Positions 41,123-49,785 of a stretch of DNA of 64,000 nucleotides are shown here, piece by piece. The DNA is from WTFY01 sp964614915. Lineage in GTDB: Bacteria > Pseudomonadota > Gammaproteobacteria > UBA4575. The notes beneath the pieces are model-generated. The model did no database searches, was not told where the DNA came from, and saw nothing but the letters and a program-made list of their open reading frames with translations. Positions within the stretch are counted from its first letter, which is position 1; each line of letters begins with the position of its first letter. The stretch covers positions 1-64,000 of the forward strand of contig CAZTNC010000006.1 in assembly GCA_964614915.1 (NCBI GenBank), written 5' to 3'. A program made the translations under genes and the position numbers.

Positions 41123-41144
41123 ATGTGTACCCGGAGGAAACTGT

Positions 41145-42284
41145 TTGAGTTTGCAGCCCGCCTTGCTCGCCCTGGAAGACGGGACTCTTTTTTGGGGAAA
41201 ATCAATTGGCGCTGCAGGCCTTTCTACCGGAGAGGTGGTTTTCAACACTTCCATCACCGGCTACCAGGAGATTCTCACTGACCCCTCCTATGCGCGGCAG
41301 ATCATCACACTGACCTATCCGCACATTGGCAACGTCGGCACTAACCCCGAAGACGAGGAGTCCGGCAGAATTCACGCCAGCGGGCTGGTGATCCGGGACC
41401 TCCCTGAGCAGGCCAGTAACTGGCGGGCTGACACCGGCTTGTCCGAATACCTCATCCGCAACAACATTGTCGGGATTGCGGATATAGACACCCGTCGACT
41501 GACCCGGGTGCTGCGTGAAAAGGGCGCGCAGAATGGCGCGATTGCGGCCGGTGAGATCGATGCTGCCAAGACCCTGGAAGCGGCACGGGGCTTCCCGGGC
41601 CTGAAAGGCATGGACCTGGCACGCGAGGTGACCACGAAGGTGCCTTACCAATGGAGTGAAGGCTGCTGGTCCGGGCCCGGAAGTGGACCTGCGGCTTCCG
41701 TGAAGCCGCAGTATTTTGTGATTGCCTACGATTTCGGAGTGAAGCGCAACATCCTGCGCATCCTGCATGAACACGGTTGTTCCATTGAGGTGGTTCCCGC
41801 GACCATGACTGCCGAGGAAGTGCTTGGGCGAAAGCCTGACGGTGTTTTCCTGTCCAACGGTCCGGGTGACCCGGAGCCCTGTGACTATGCCATCCAGGCC
41901 ATCCAGGAAATTCTTCACCAGGCCGTGCCCGTCTTCGGGATTTGCCTCGGGCATCAGCTGCTTGGTCTGGCATGCGGTGCAAGCACGGTCAAGATGAAGT
42001 TCGGCCATCACGGTGCCAACCATCCCGTGCAGGACCTGCACACTGGTTCGGTGATGATCAGCAGCCAGAACCACGGATTCGCGGTCGATGAAGACACCTT
42101 GCCTGATTGCTTGCAGGCTACTCACCGCTCGCTGTTCGACCGGTCCCTGCAAGGTCTTCGGCACGTGCAAAAACCCGCCTATGGTTTTCAGGGGCACCCG
42201 GAAGCAAGCCCTGGTCCCCAGGATGTCCGTCCCCTGTTCGAGCCGTTTGTCTCCATGATGAAAAACTATCAGGCCTCCCGGTAA
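41145..42284 (+). CDS. carA: Carbamoyl-phosphate synthase small subunit
   Basis: CarA is the glutamine amidotransferase subunit that supplies ammonia to CarB for arginine and pyrimidine synthesis. The start is TTG at 41145, seven bases after a strong GGAGG, giving MSLQPALLALEDGTLFWG, the family N-terminus; the longer frame has no conserved sequence. The 379-residue protein has the class I amidotransferase triad: Cys267 in FGICLGHQLLGLACG, plus His and Glu in GFQGHPEASPGP. The N-terminal STGEVVFNTSITGYQEIL is also typical. carB follows after four bases. Confidence 0.96.
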   Translation: MSLQPALLALEDGTLFWGKSIGAAGLSTGEVVFNTSITGYQEILTDPSYARQIITLTYPHIGNVGTNPEDEESGRIHASGLVIRDLPEQASNWRADTGLSEYLIRNNIVGIADIDTRRLTRVLREKGAQNGAIAAGEIDAAKTLEAARGFPGLKGMDLAREVTTKVPYQWSEGCWSGPGSGPAASVKPQYFVIAYDFGVKRNILRILHEHGCSIEVVPATMTAEEVLGRKPDGVFLSNGPGDPEPCDYAIQAIQEILHQAVPVFGICLGHQLLGLACGASTVKMKFGHHGANHPVQDLHTGSVMISSQNHGFAVDEDTLPDCLQATHRSLFDRSLQGLRHVQKPAYGFQGHPEASPGPQDVRPLFEPFVSMMKNYQASR

Positions 42285-42288
42285 ACCC

Positions 42289-45200
42289 ATGCCCAAGCGA
42301 ACAGACATCCAGAGCATACTGATCATCGGTGCAGGACCGATCGTGATCGGCCAGGCATGCGAGTTCGATTATTCAGGGGTGCAGGCCTGCAAGGCCCTCA
42401 CAGAAGAGGGTTATCGTGTCATCCTGGTCAATTCCAATCCCGCGACCATCATGACCGACCCGGAGATGGCCGATGCAATTTATGTCGAGCCGATCCTCTG
42501 GCAAACCGTCGCAGCCATCATCGAGAAGGAGCGCCCGGATGCGCTGCTGCCCACCATGGGTGGACAGACGGCACTGAACTGTGCCCTGGACCTGAAACGC
42601 GAAGGGGTGCTGGAGAAGTTTTCGGTCGCCATGATCGGTGCGGACACCGATGCGATTGACATGGCCGAGGACCGTGAGCTGTTTCGTGAGGCCATGAACG
42701 AGATCGGTCTGAAGTCCGCACGCTCACACCTCGCGCACAGCCTGGAAGAGGCCCTGCGCCATCAGCCAGATCTCGGCTTCCCGACTATTGTGCGCCCCTC
42801 ATTCACGCTGGGCGGAAGCGGCGGGGGAATCGCCCGGGATCTGGAGGAATTCAAGTCCATCGTCGAGCATGGCCTGGACCTGTCCCCAACCACGGAGGTG
42901 CTGCTCGAGGAGTCCCTGCTGGGCTGGAAGGAATTCGAGATGGAGGTGGTGCGTGACCAGAACGACAACTGCATCATCGTGTGTTCGATCGAGAACCTGG
43001 ACCCCATGGGAGTGCACACCGGGGACTCCATCACCGTCGCACCGGCGCAAACGCTCACCGACAAGGAATACCAGATCATGCGAAATGCCTCCATCGAGGT
43101 GCTGCGCAAGATCGGCGTCGACACCGGAGGCTCCAACGTACAGTTTGCCGTGCACCCCGAGGATGGCCGCCTGGTGATCATCGAGATGAACCCGAGGGTT
43201 TCGCGCTCATCGGCACTGGCCTCCAAGGCAACCGGTTTTCCGATCGCCAAGGTTGCCGCCAAACTTGCGGTCGGCTACACCCTGGATGAGCTGCGAAACG
43301 AGATCACGGGAGGGGCGACCCCAGCTTCCTTCGAGCCCACCATCGATTATGTGGTGACGAAAATCCCGCGGTTTACCTTCGAGAAATTTCCGCACGCCCA
43401 GCCGAAACTTACCACCCAGATGAAGTCGGTCGGCGAGGTGATGGCGATCGGGCGAACTTTCCAGGAATCCTTCCAGAAAGCCCTGCGCGGCCTGGAGACG
43501 GGCACGGACGGGCTCAACCCGATGCACGAGCACCATGATGGGGGGCAGCGCGAGTCACTGGAACTCGAGTTGCGCGAACCGGGCCCGCACCGCGTCTGGT
43601 TTGTCGCCGATGCCTTTCGCGCGGGCTACAGCGTGGACGAGATCCGGGCCCTGTCCGGGATCGACCCCTGGTTTCTGGCCCAGATCAGGCAGCTGGTGGA
43701 CCTCGAGACCGGTCTTGCCGGCAAGGGGCTCGGGGACCTGGACCGGGATTCGCTTCGCGAACTCAAGCGCCGGGGATTTTCAGACCAAAGGCTTGCGGGA
43801 CTGCTTCAGTGCAGTGAACAGCAGGTGCGAAAGGCCAGGCATGCCCTGGAGATTCACCCGGTGTACAAGCGTGTGGACACCTGTGCCGCGGAGTTTGCCA
43901 CCAGCACGGCCTACATGTACTCCAGCTATGACGAGGAGTGCGAGGCCTGTCCCTCGGATCACAGGAAAGTCATTGTGCTCGGCGGCGGGCCCAACCGCAT
44001 CGGGCAGGGGATCGAGTTTGACTACTGCTGCGTGCACGCGGCCATGGCGCTGCGCGAGGATGGCTATGAAACCATCATGGTGAACTGCAACCCGGAAACC
44101 GTATCGACGGATTACGACACTTCGGACCGCCTGTATTTCGAGCCGCTGACCCTCGAGGACGTGCTTGAAATCGTGCGCCTTGAGAAACCGCAGGGGGTCA
44201 TCGTACAGTTCGGGGGGCAGACCCCGCTGAAGCTGGCACGTGCCCTGGAAGCCGAGGGGGTCCCGATCATCGGCACGACTCCGGACTCGATCGATCTTGC
44301 CGAGGACCGCGAGCGCTTTGTACAGCTGATTCACCGCCTGGGTTTGCTGCAGCCTCCAAACGCAACCGTGACCAGTGCTGGAGCCGCCATCGACGCGGCC
44401 CAGGAAATCGGCTACCCGCTGGTCGTGCGCCCCTCCTATGTGCTCGGCGGGCGGGCCATGGAGATCGTGCACCACCAGGATGACCTGGAGCGCTACATGC
44501 AGGAGGCCGTCAGGGTTTCCAACGATGCCCCCGTGCTGATCGACCATTTCCTGGCAGATGCCGTGGAAGTCGACCTGGACGCCATCTGTGACGGCAAGGA
44601 CGTGCTGATCGGAGGCATCATGCAGCATATTGAACAGGCCGGCATCCACTCCGGAGACAGCGCCTGCTCGCTGCCCCCCTATAACCTGAGTGAGCACGTG
44701 CAGGACATGATGCGAACCCAGGCGCGCCAGCTCGCGCTTGGCCTGAACGTGGTCGGACTGATGAACGTGCAGTTTGCGGTGCGCGACGAGAAGGTGTACC
44801 TGATCGAGGTCAACCCGCGGGCCTCGCGTACTGTGCCGTTTGTCTCCAAGGCGATCGGCATGCCGCTTGCCAAGATCGCGGCACGCTGCATGGTGGGCCA
44901 GAGCCTGAAACAGCAGGACGCATTGCAGGGAGCCATTCCGGAGTATTCCTCGGTCAAGGAGGCGGTGTTTCCGTTCATCAAGTTCGGCGGGGTCGACCCG
45001 ATTCTGGGACCCGAGATGAAGTCCACCGGCGAGGTGATGGGAATCGGTGAAACATTTGCCGAAGCCTTCGGAAAATCCCAGCTTGCAGCGGGCACGCTGT
45101 TGCCGGAGAAGGGTTGCGCATTGCTCAGCGTGCGTGATGAAGACAAGCAACAGACCGCCCGGATCGCCCGGGACCTGCAGGCCCTGGGATTCACCCTGGT

Positions 45201-45531
45201 CGCGACCCGGGGCACGGCACGCTACCTCAACGAGAACGGCCTTGAGTGTCTGGCGGTGAACAAGGTCCGGCAGGGCCATCCGCACATCGTGGACATGATC
45301 ACTGCTGGTGAAGTGGACCTGATCGTCAACACCACGGAGGGAAAACAGGCGATCGCGGATTCCTTTACCATCCGCAGGGAAGCCCTGCAGCACAAGGTGT
45401 GCTATACCACCACGATGGAAGGTGCGTGGGCCCTGAAGGAGGCCATCCAGAGCCGCGGGCAGTATAATGTGTATTGTTTGCAGGATTTGCATACAGGTAG
45501 ACTGCATCAAGGCGGTACATTCAGGATTTAG
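42289..45531 (+). CDS. carB: Carbamoyl-phosphate synthase large subunit
   Basis: CarB makes carbamoyl phosphate from bicarbonate, ammonia and two ATP. The 1080-residue product has two homologous ATP-grasp halves. The first opens SILIIGAGPIVIGQACEFDY and carries PTMGGQTALNCALDL; the second opens KVIVLGGGPNRIGQGIEFDY near residue 560 and carries VQFGGQTPLKLARALE. An oligomerisation domain lies between them, and a C-terminal allosteric (MGS-like) domain starts near 940 (TLVATRGTARYLNENG). It is co-transcribed with carA. Its 3' end overlaps the greA upstream region and contains the 15-base sequence repeated before ftsH. Confidence 0.98.
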   Translation: MPKRTDIQSILIIGAGPIVIGQACEFDYSGVQACKALTEEGYRVILVNSNPATIMTDPEMADAIYVEPILWQTVAAIIEKERPDALLPTMGGQTALNCALDLKREGVLEKFSVAMIGADTDAIDMAEDRELFREAMNEIGLKSARSHLAHSLEEALRHQPDLGFPTIVRPSFTLGGSGGGIARDLEEFKSIVEHGLDLSPTTEVLLEESLLGWKEFEMEVVRDQNDNCIIVCSIENLDPMGVHTGDSITVAPAQTLTDKEYQIMRNASIEVLRKIGVDTGGSNVQFAVHPEDGRLVIIEMNPRVSRSSALASKATGFPIAKVAAKLAVGYTLDELRNEITGGATPASFEPTIDYVVTKIPRFTFEKFPHAQPKLTTQMKSVGEVMAIGRTFQESFQKALRGLETGTDGLNPMHEHHDGGQRESLELELREPGPHRVWFVADAFRAGYSVDEIRALSGIDPWFLAQIRQLVDLETGLAGKGLGDLDRDSLRELKRRGFSDQRLAGLLQCSEQQVRKARHALEIHPVYKRVDTCAAEFATSTAYMYSSYDEECEACPSDHRKVIVLGGGPNRIGQGIEFDYCCVHAAMALREDGYETIMVNCNPETVSTDYDTSDRLYFEPLTLEDVLEIVRLEKPQGVIVQFGGQTPLKLARALEAEGVPIIGTTPDSIDLAEDRERFVQLIHRLGLLQPPNATVTSAGAAIDAAQEIGYPLVVRPSYVLGGRAMEIVHHQDDLERYMQEAVRVSNDAPVLIDHFLADAVEVDLDAICDGKDVLIGGIMQHIEQAGIHSGDSACSLPPYNLSEHVQDMMRTQARQLALGLNVVGLMNVQFAVRDEKVYLIEVNPRASRTVPFVSKAIGMPLAKIAARCMVGQSLKQQDALQGAIPEYSSVKEAVFPFIKFGGVDPILGPEMKSTGEVMGIGETFAEAFGKSQLAAGTLLPEKGCALLSVRDEDKQQTARIARDLQALGFTLVATRGTARYLNENGLECLAVNKVRQGHPHIVDMITAGEVDLIVNTTEGKQAIADSFTIRREALQHKVCYTTTMEGAWALKEAIQSRGQYNVYCLQDLHTGRLHQGGTFRI
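45484..45498 (+). repeat. 15-base direct repeat, copy 1
   Basis: GATTTGCATACAGGT lies in the last codons of carB, 65 bases before greA. An exact second copy lies at 46157-46171 upstream of ftsH. Confidence 0.3.
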
Positions 45532-45562
45532 TACGCTCACATTCACAGTTCGGGGTTTTGGT

Positions 45563-46048
45563 ATGGACAGGGTTCCACTCACAGTGCGTGGCGCAGAACT
45601 GCTGCGCCGGGAATTGCAGGAACTTAAATCGGTGAAGCGGCCTCAAATCATTGAGGCGATTGCCACTGCGCGCGCACACGGCGATCTCAGGGAGAATGCA
45701 GAATACCATGCCGCCCGCGAACAGCAGGCGTTCGTCGAGGGACGGATCAAGGACATCGAGGGCAAGCTGTCCAGTGCGGAAATCATTGATGTCAGCAAGC
45801 TTCAGTCGGGCGGGCGGGTCACGTTCGGCGCCACCGTCGTGCTCGCCGATGAATCCACGGGTGAAGAGTCCACCTACACCATCGTGGGCGAGGACGAGGC
45901 CGACATCAAGCAGCGCATGGTGTCCATCTCATCACCAATTGCCCGGGCCATGATCGGCAAGGAAGAAGGGGATGTCATCACGGTGGAGGCCCCGGCAGGA
46001 CACAGGGACTACGAGGTGGTTGAAGTGCATTACGGAGACGCCGAATAG
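45563..46048 (+). CDS. greA: Transcription elongation factor GreA
   Basis: GreA rescues backtracked RNA polymerase by stimulating transcript cleavage. The 161-residue product has the N-terminal coiled coil with the acidic tip: RRELQELKSVKRPQIIEAI, then ARAHGDLRENAEYHAAREQQ, where DLRENAEY holds the catalytic acidic residues. The C-terminal globular domain carries SISSPIARAMIGKEEGD. I chose the ATG at 45563 (MDRVPLTVRGAELL); longer starts run into carB. It follows carB as in many gammaproteobacteria. Confidence 0.97.
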   Translation: MDRVPLTVRGAELLRRELQELKSVKRPQIIEAIATARAHGDLRENAEYHAAREQQAFVEGRIKDIEGKLSSAEIIDVSKLQSGGRVTFGATVVLADESTGEESTYTIVGEDEADIKQRMVSISSPIARAMIGKEEGDVITVEAPAGHRDYEVVEVHYGDAE

Positions 46049-46089
46049 CCGATTTCGGGCAGGCTCTGGAGACTGTCAGCGAAAGTGGC

Positions 46090-46117
46090 CTTGTTTTAAA
46101 CAGATTTGTCCCAAATA
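46090..46117 (+). promoter_or_regulatory. Possible sigma-32-like promoter of ftsH
   Basis: CTTGTTT (46090-46096), 13-base spacer, CCCAAATA (46110-46117). Five of seven positions match the -35 consensus, and the -10 matches only in part. It lies about 150 bases before ftsH. A TATAGT at 46223-46228 is another possible -10 nearer the gene. Confidence 0.28.
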
Positions 46118-46156
46118 TAGTAGTATCGGAGCAGGGTACTGACTCTGTAAGGTATT

Positions 46157-46171
46157 GATTTGCATACAGGT
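46157..46171 (+). repeat. 15-base direct repeat, copy 2
   Basis: An exact copy of GATTTGCATACAGGT found at 45484-45498, here in the greA-ftsH intergenic region. The sharing may be chance or a small regulatory motif. Confidence 0.3.
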
Positions 46172-46269
46172 GGTTTTGTGATGGCATGCACACAACAGGT
46201 GTATCGAGTGGCAGAATCACGGTATAGTTAGGCATTAAAGGGATTTGAAACCAGACCACGAGGTAGTTC

Positions 46270-48201
46270 TTGAACGACATGGTTAAAAATTTGTTGCTGT
46301 GGGCGGTGATTGCGGTGGTCCTGATGACCGTGTTCAACAACTTCGCACCCCGCCCGGAGTCTCCCACTGAGCTTTCGTACTCCAGGTTCATCGAACAGGT
46401 GTACTCCAACAATGTACGGTCCGTACTGATCAGTCCGGACGGGCGCCGTATCGAGGGCACCTATGAAAATGGTGAATCCTTTGAGACCTTCAGTCCCGGA
46501 GACCCGGGCCTGGTCAAGGATTTGCTCGATCATGATGTGGAGATCGAGGCGGGCGAGACCAAGCCACGCTCGCTGTTGCTCGATATCCTGATCAGCTGGT
46601 TCCCCATGTTGCTGCTCATTGGCGTGTGGATATTTTTCATGCGGCAGATGCAGGGCGGTGGTACCGGCCGTGGTGCCATGTCGTTTGGCAAGAGCAAAGC
46701 CCGCCTGATGGGCGAGGACCAGATCAAGGTGACCTTCAATGACGTTGCCGGGGTGGAAGAGGCCAAGGAGGAGGTTTCGGAACTGGTGGAGTTCCTGCGC
46801 GACCCGGCCAAGTTCCAAAAGCTGGGGGGCAAGATTCCCCGTGGCGTCCTGATGATTGGTCAGCCGGGTACGGGTAAGACGCTGCTGGCCAAGGCGATTG
46901 CCGGGGAAGCCAAGGTGCCGTTCTTTACCATCTCGGGCTCGGATTTCGTGGAGATGTTTGTCGGCGTCGGGGCATCCCGTGTACGTGACATGTTCAACCA
47001 GGCCAAGAAGCATTCTCCCTGTATTATTTTCATCGATGAGATCGATGCCGTCGGGCGCCATCGCGGTGCCGGGCTGGGTGGTGGTCATGACGAGCGCGAG
47101 CAGACCCTGAACCAGTTGCTGGTGGAGATGGACGGTTTTGACGGCAACGCGGGCGTCATCGTGATCGCAGCTACCAACCGTCCTGATGTACTGGATCCGG
47201 CCTTGCTGCGGCCCGGCAGGTTCGACCGCCAGGTGACCGTACCCCTGCCCGACATTCGTGGACGCGAGCAGATCCTGAAAGTGCACATGCGCAAGGTGCC
47301 GGTCGGCAAGGATGTACGGGCCGATTTCATTGCCCGGGGAACGCCGGGATTTTCAGGCGCCGATCTGGCAAATCTGGTGAACGAGGCAGCACTGTTTGCC
47401 GCACGTGGCAACAAGCGTACCGTGAACATGGAAGAATTTGAGCGCGCCAAGGACAAGATCCTGATGGGTGCAGAGCGCAAGTCGATGGTGATGAGCGATG
47501 AGGAAAAAGAACTCACTGCCTACCATGAGTCGGGCCACGCAATCGTGGGCCGCCTGGTGCCTGAGCATGATCCGGTTTACAAGGTCACGATCATCCCCCG
47601 GGGCCGTGCCCTGGGAGTGACCATGTTCTTGCCGGAAGAGGACCGCTACAGTCACAGCAGGCAGCGCCTGGAAAGCCAGATTTCAAGCCTGTTCGGTGGA
47701 CGGGTTGCTGAAGAGCTTATTTTTGGTGATGAGGCGGTGACCACCGGAGCTTCCAACGACATTGAGCGGGCGACCGAGATTGCACGTGCGATGGTCACCA
47801 AGTGGGGCCTGTCGGAGAAGATGGGTCCGCTGTCCTACGGGGACGAGGATGGTGAGGTGTTCCTGGGTCACTCCGTCACCCAGCATAAGACGGTGTCGGA
47901 CGATACGGCCAATTCGATTGACCAGGAAGTGCGGCGCATTATCGATGTCAACTATGAGCGCACGGTGAAGCTGATCAAGGAGAACATGGACAAGCTTCAC
48001 ATCATGGCTAAAGCCCTGGTGAAGTATGAAACGCTGGACACCGAACAGATTGACGACATCATGGCTGGAGATGAGCCGCGCCCGCCCCAAGACTGGCAGG
48101 ACGTGGATGACGAGCCGACTTCGGGATCGACGGCCAAGTCGCCGAAGGAAAGTCCTTCCAAGGACTCGGAGCCGATTGGAGGCCCGGCCAGCGAACACTG
48201 A
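46270..48201 (+). CDS. ftsH: ATP-dependent zinc metalloprotease FtsH
   Basis: FtsH is the essential membrane-anchored AAA+ protease that degrades membrane proteins and unstable regulators such as sigma-32 and LpxC. The 643-residue product starts at TTG 46270, five bases after GAGGT; the ATG at 46279 would lose three residues. It has a TM at about 5-25 (NLLLWAVIAVVLMTVFNNF), a periplasmic domain, and a second TM near 103-122 (LLDILISWFPMLLLIGVWIF). Walker A reads GQPGTGKT, with Gln where most FtsH have Pro. Other features are the SRH FDRQVTVPLPDIRGREQIL and the zinc site HESGH at 419-423. rlmE, usually just upstream, is absent. Confidence 0.97.
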   Translation: MNDMVKNLLLWAVIAVVLMTVFNNFAPRPESPTELSYSRFIEQVYSNNVRSVLISPDGRRIEGTYENGESFETFSPGDPGLVKDLLDHDVEIEAGETKPRSLLLDILISWFPMLLLIGVWIFFMRQMQGGGTGRGAMSFGKSKARLMGEDQIKVTFNDVAGVEEAKEEVSELVEFLRDPAKFQKLGGKIPRGVLMIGQPGTGKTLLAKAIAGEAKVPFFTISGSDFVEMFVGVGASRVRDMFNQAKKHSPCIIFIDEIDAVGRHRGAGLGGGHDEREQTLNQLLVEMDGFDGNAGVIVIAATNRPDVLDPALLRPGRFDRQVTVPLPDIRGREQILKVHMRKVPVGKDVRADFIARGTPGFSGADLANLVNEAALFAARGNKRTVNMEEFERAKDKILMGAERKSMVMSDEEKELTAYHESGHAIVGRLVPEHDPVYKVTIIPRGRALGVTMFLPEEDRYSHSRQRLESQISSLFGGRVAEELIFGDEAVTTGASNDIERATEIARAMVTKWGLSEKMGPLSYGDEDGEVFLGHSVTQHKTVSDDTANSIDQEVRRIIDVNYERTVKLIKENMDKLHIMAKALVKYETLDTEQIDDIMAGDEPRPPQDWQDVDDEPTSGSTAKSPKESPSKDSEPIGGPASEH

Positions 48202-48344
48202 ACTGCTGACGGTATCGTCTGGATACTCCGGTGGCCGGAGTGGCCAGCTTCAGGCTCTGCCAGGCGGGTAAACCACGCACTTTAGATACTTGCATATCGA
48301 GGCTCTTTAGAACATCCGGTTTCGGGGACTGATCGGAAACGCGT

Positions 48345-49679
48345 ATGGGGCGAAAGTTTTTTGGTACGGATGGGATACGTGGTCGAGTCGGCGACGGCGT
48401 GATGACGCCGGATTTCGTCCTCAAACTTGGCTGGGCAGCCGGTTCCGCACTGTGTACCGACGACAGGAGCCTGGTGCTGATCGGCAAGGATACGCGTATC
48501 TCCGGTTACATGTTCGAATCCGGGCTAGAAGCTGGGCTATCTGCGGCTGGTGCCAACAGCCGGTTGCTGGGGCCCATGCCGACTCCGGCCGTGGCCTACC
48601 TGACCCGCACACTCCGGGCGGCAGCAGGCATCGTCATCAGTGCATCCCACAACTGCTACACCGACAACGGTGTGAAGTTCTTTTCCTCGGAAGGTAAGAA
48701 GCTGTCTGATGAGGCGGAGATCGAAATTGAAAACCGCATGGAACGTGCCTTGGAAGTCGTCAGTGCAGACAAGCTGGGCAAGGCCGAGCGGGTCAACGAT
48801 GCTGCCGGTCGGTACATTGAGTTCTGCAAGAGTACCGTACCGACCCACATCCGGCTGAACGGTCTGAAAATCGTGGTTGATTGTGCCCATGGTGCCACCT
48901 ACCACATCGCGCCCAGCGTGTTCACGGAACTGGGTGCGGAAGTGATCAGCACGGCATCGCAGCCCAACGGCTTTAACATTAACGAGGACTGCGGGGCCAA
49001 TGACCCCCAGGTACTGGGTGCGGCAGTACTGGAGCATCAGGCCGATCTGGGGATTGCGATTGACGGAGACGGGGACCGGCTGATCATGGCAGACCATACC
49101 GGTGTGACCGTGGACGGGGATGAGTTGCTGTTCCTGATTGCTCAGGCACGGAAATCCGAAAACACCCTGCAGGGCGGTGTCGTTGGGACCCAGATGAGCA
49201 ACCTTGGATTGGAACATGCCCTGCGGGATGCCGGAATCCGGTTCAAGCGGGCGTCGGTGGGAGACCGCCATGTCGTGGAGATGCTGCAGGCGCACTCCTG
49301 GATCCTTGGTGGCGAGCCGTCCGGTCATATCATCAGCCTGGACCGCATGACGACCTGTGACGCCATCATCTCCGCATTGCAGGTGCTCCAGATCTTGGTG
49401 ACCGCGCAAAAGAGCCTGCACGAAGCCAAGTCCGGCATGTACAAGTATCCGCAGACCCTGATCAATATCCCGGTGCAGTCCAAGATCGACATTGACAGCA
49501 CGCCTGAGATCCAGCAGGTCGTGAAGGATGCCGAGTCGGACCTGGGCGAGTCAGGACGCGTGCTGTTACGGCCTTCTGGCACTGAGCCGCTGGTGCGGGT
49601 CATGGTCGAGGGCGTGGACGCCATGAAGGTGGAAAAACTGGCTCAACACATTGCAGAACAGGTCTCTGCATCCTGCTGA
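48345..49679 (+). CDS. glmM: Phosphoglucosamine mutase
   Basis: GlmM converts glucosamine-6-phosphate to glucosamine-1-phosphate for peptidoglycan and LPS. The 444-residue product starts MGRKFFGTDGIRGRVGDG. The phosphoserine is Ser101 in IVISASHNCYTDNG, where most homologues have Pro in place of Cys after ASHN. The metal-binding loop AIDGDGDRLI and the sugar-binding GGEPSGHII are present, and the C-terminal phosphate loop is RPSGTEPLVRVMVEG. It follows ftsH by about 140 bases; folP, usually between ftsH and glmM, is not there. Confidence 0.97.
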   Translation: MGRKFFGTDGIRGRVGDGVMTPDFVLKLGWAAGSALCTDDRSLVLIGKDTRISGYMFESGLEAGLSAAGANSRLLGPMPTPAVAYLTRTLRAAAGIVISASHNCYTDNGVKFFSSEGKKLSDEAEIEIENRMERALEVVSADKLGKAERVNDAAGRYIEFCKSTVPTHIRLNGLKIVVDCAHGATYHIAPSVFTELGAEVISTASQPNGFNINEDCGANDPQVLGAAVLEHQADLGIAIDGDGDRLIMADHTGVTVDGDELLFLIAQARKSENTLQGGVVGTQMSNLGLEHALRDAGIRFKRASVGDRHVVEMLQAHSWILGGEPSGHIISLDRMTTCDAIISALQVLQILVTAQKSLHEAKSGMYKYPQTLINIPVQSKIDIDSTPEIQQVVKDAESDLGESGRVLLRPSGTEPLVRVMVEGVDAMKVEKLAQHIAEQVSASC

Positions 49680-49785
49680 TAGCAGGCTCCGGTTGTAGGC
49701 AATCCAGCATATTCACCGTGGTTTGCTTAATCATGCCGTGGTGGGTAAGCTGCGCACTTTTAATTTTTAACGGACGAATAACCCG
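49680..49785. other. Short glmM-tpiA gap
   Basis: CCTGCT (49672-49677) and AGCAGG (49681-49686) form a small hairpin centred on the glmM stop codon, without a T-run. Nothing else is seen in the gap. Confidence 0.3.

Larger units (their letters stand above)
40842..41144. other. Leader region upstream of carA
   Basis: About 300 bases without a gene between the broken lipoprotein and carA. The left two-thirds show no clear structure. The right third holds the carA promoter candidate, the terminator-like hairpin and the GGAGG ribosome binding site. Confidence 0.45.

Noticed and set aside
43780..45582. 600-codon minus-strand frame
   Set aside because: Antisense shadow of carB, His-rich and Asp-rich as expected for such frames.
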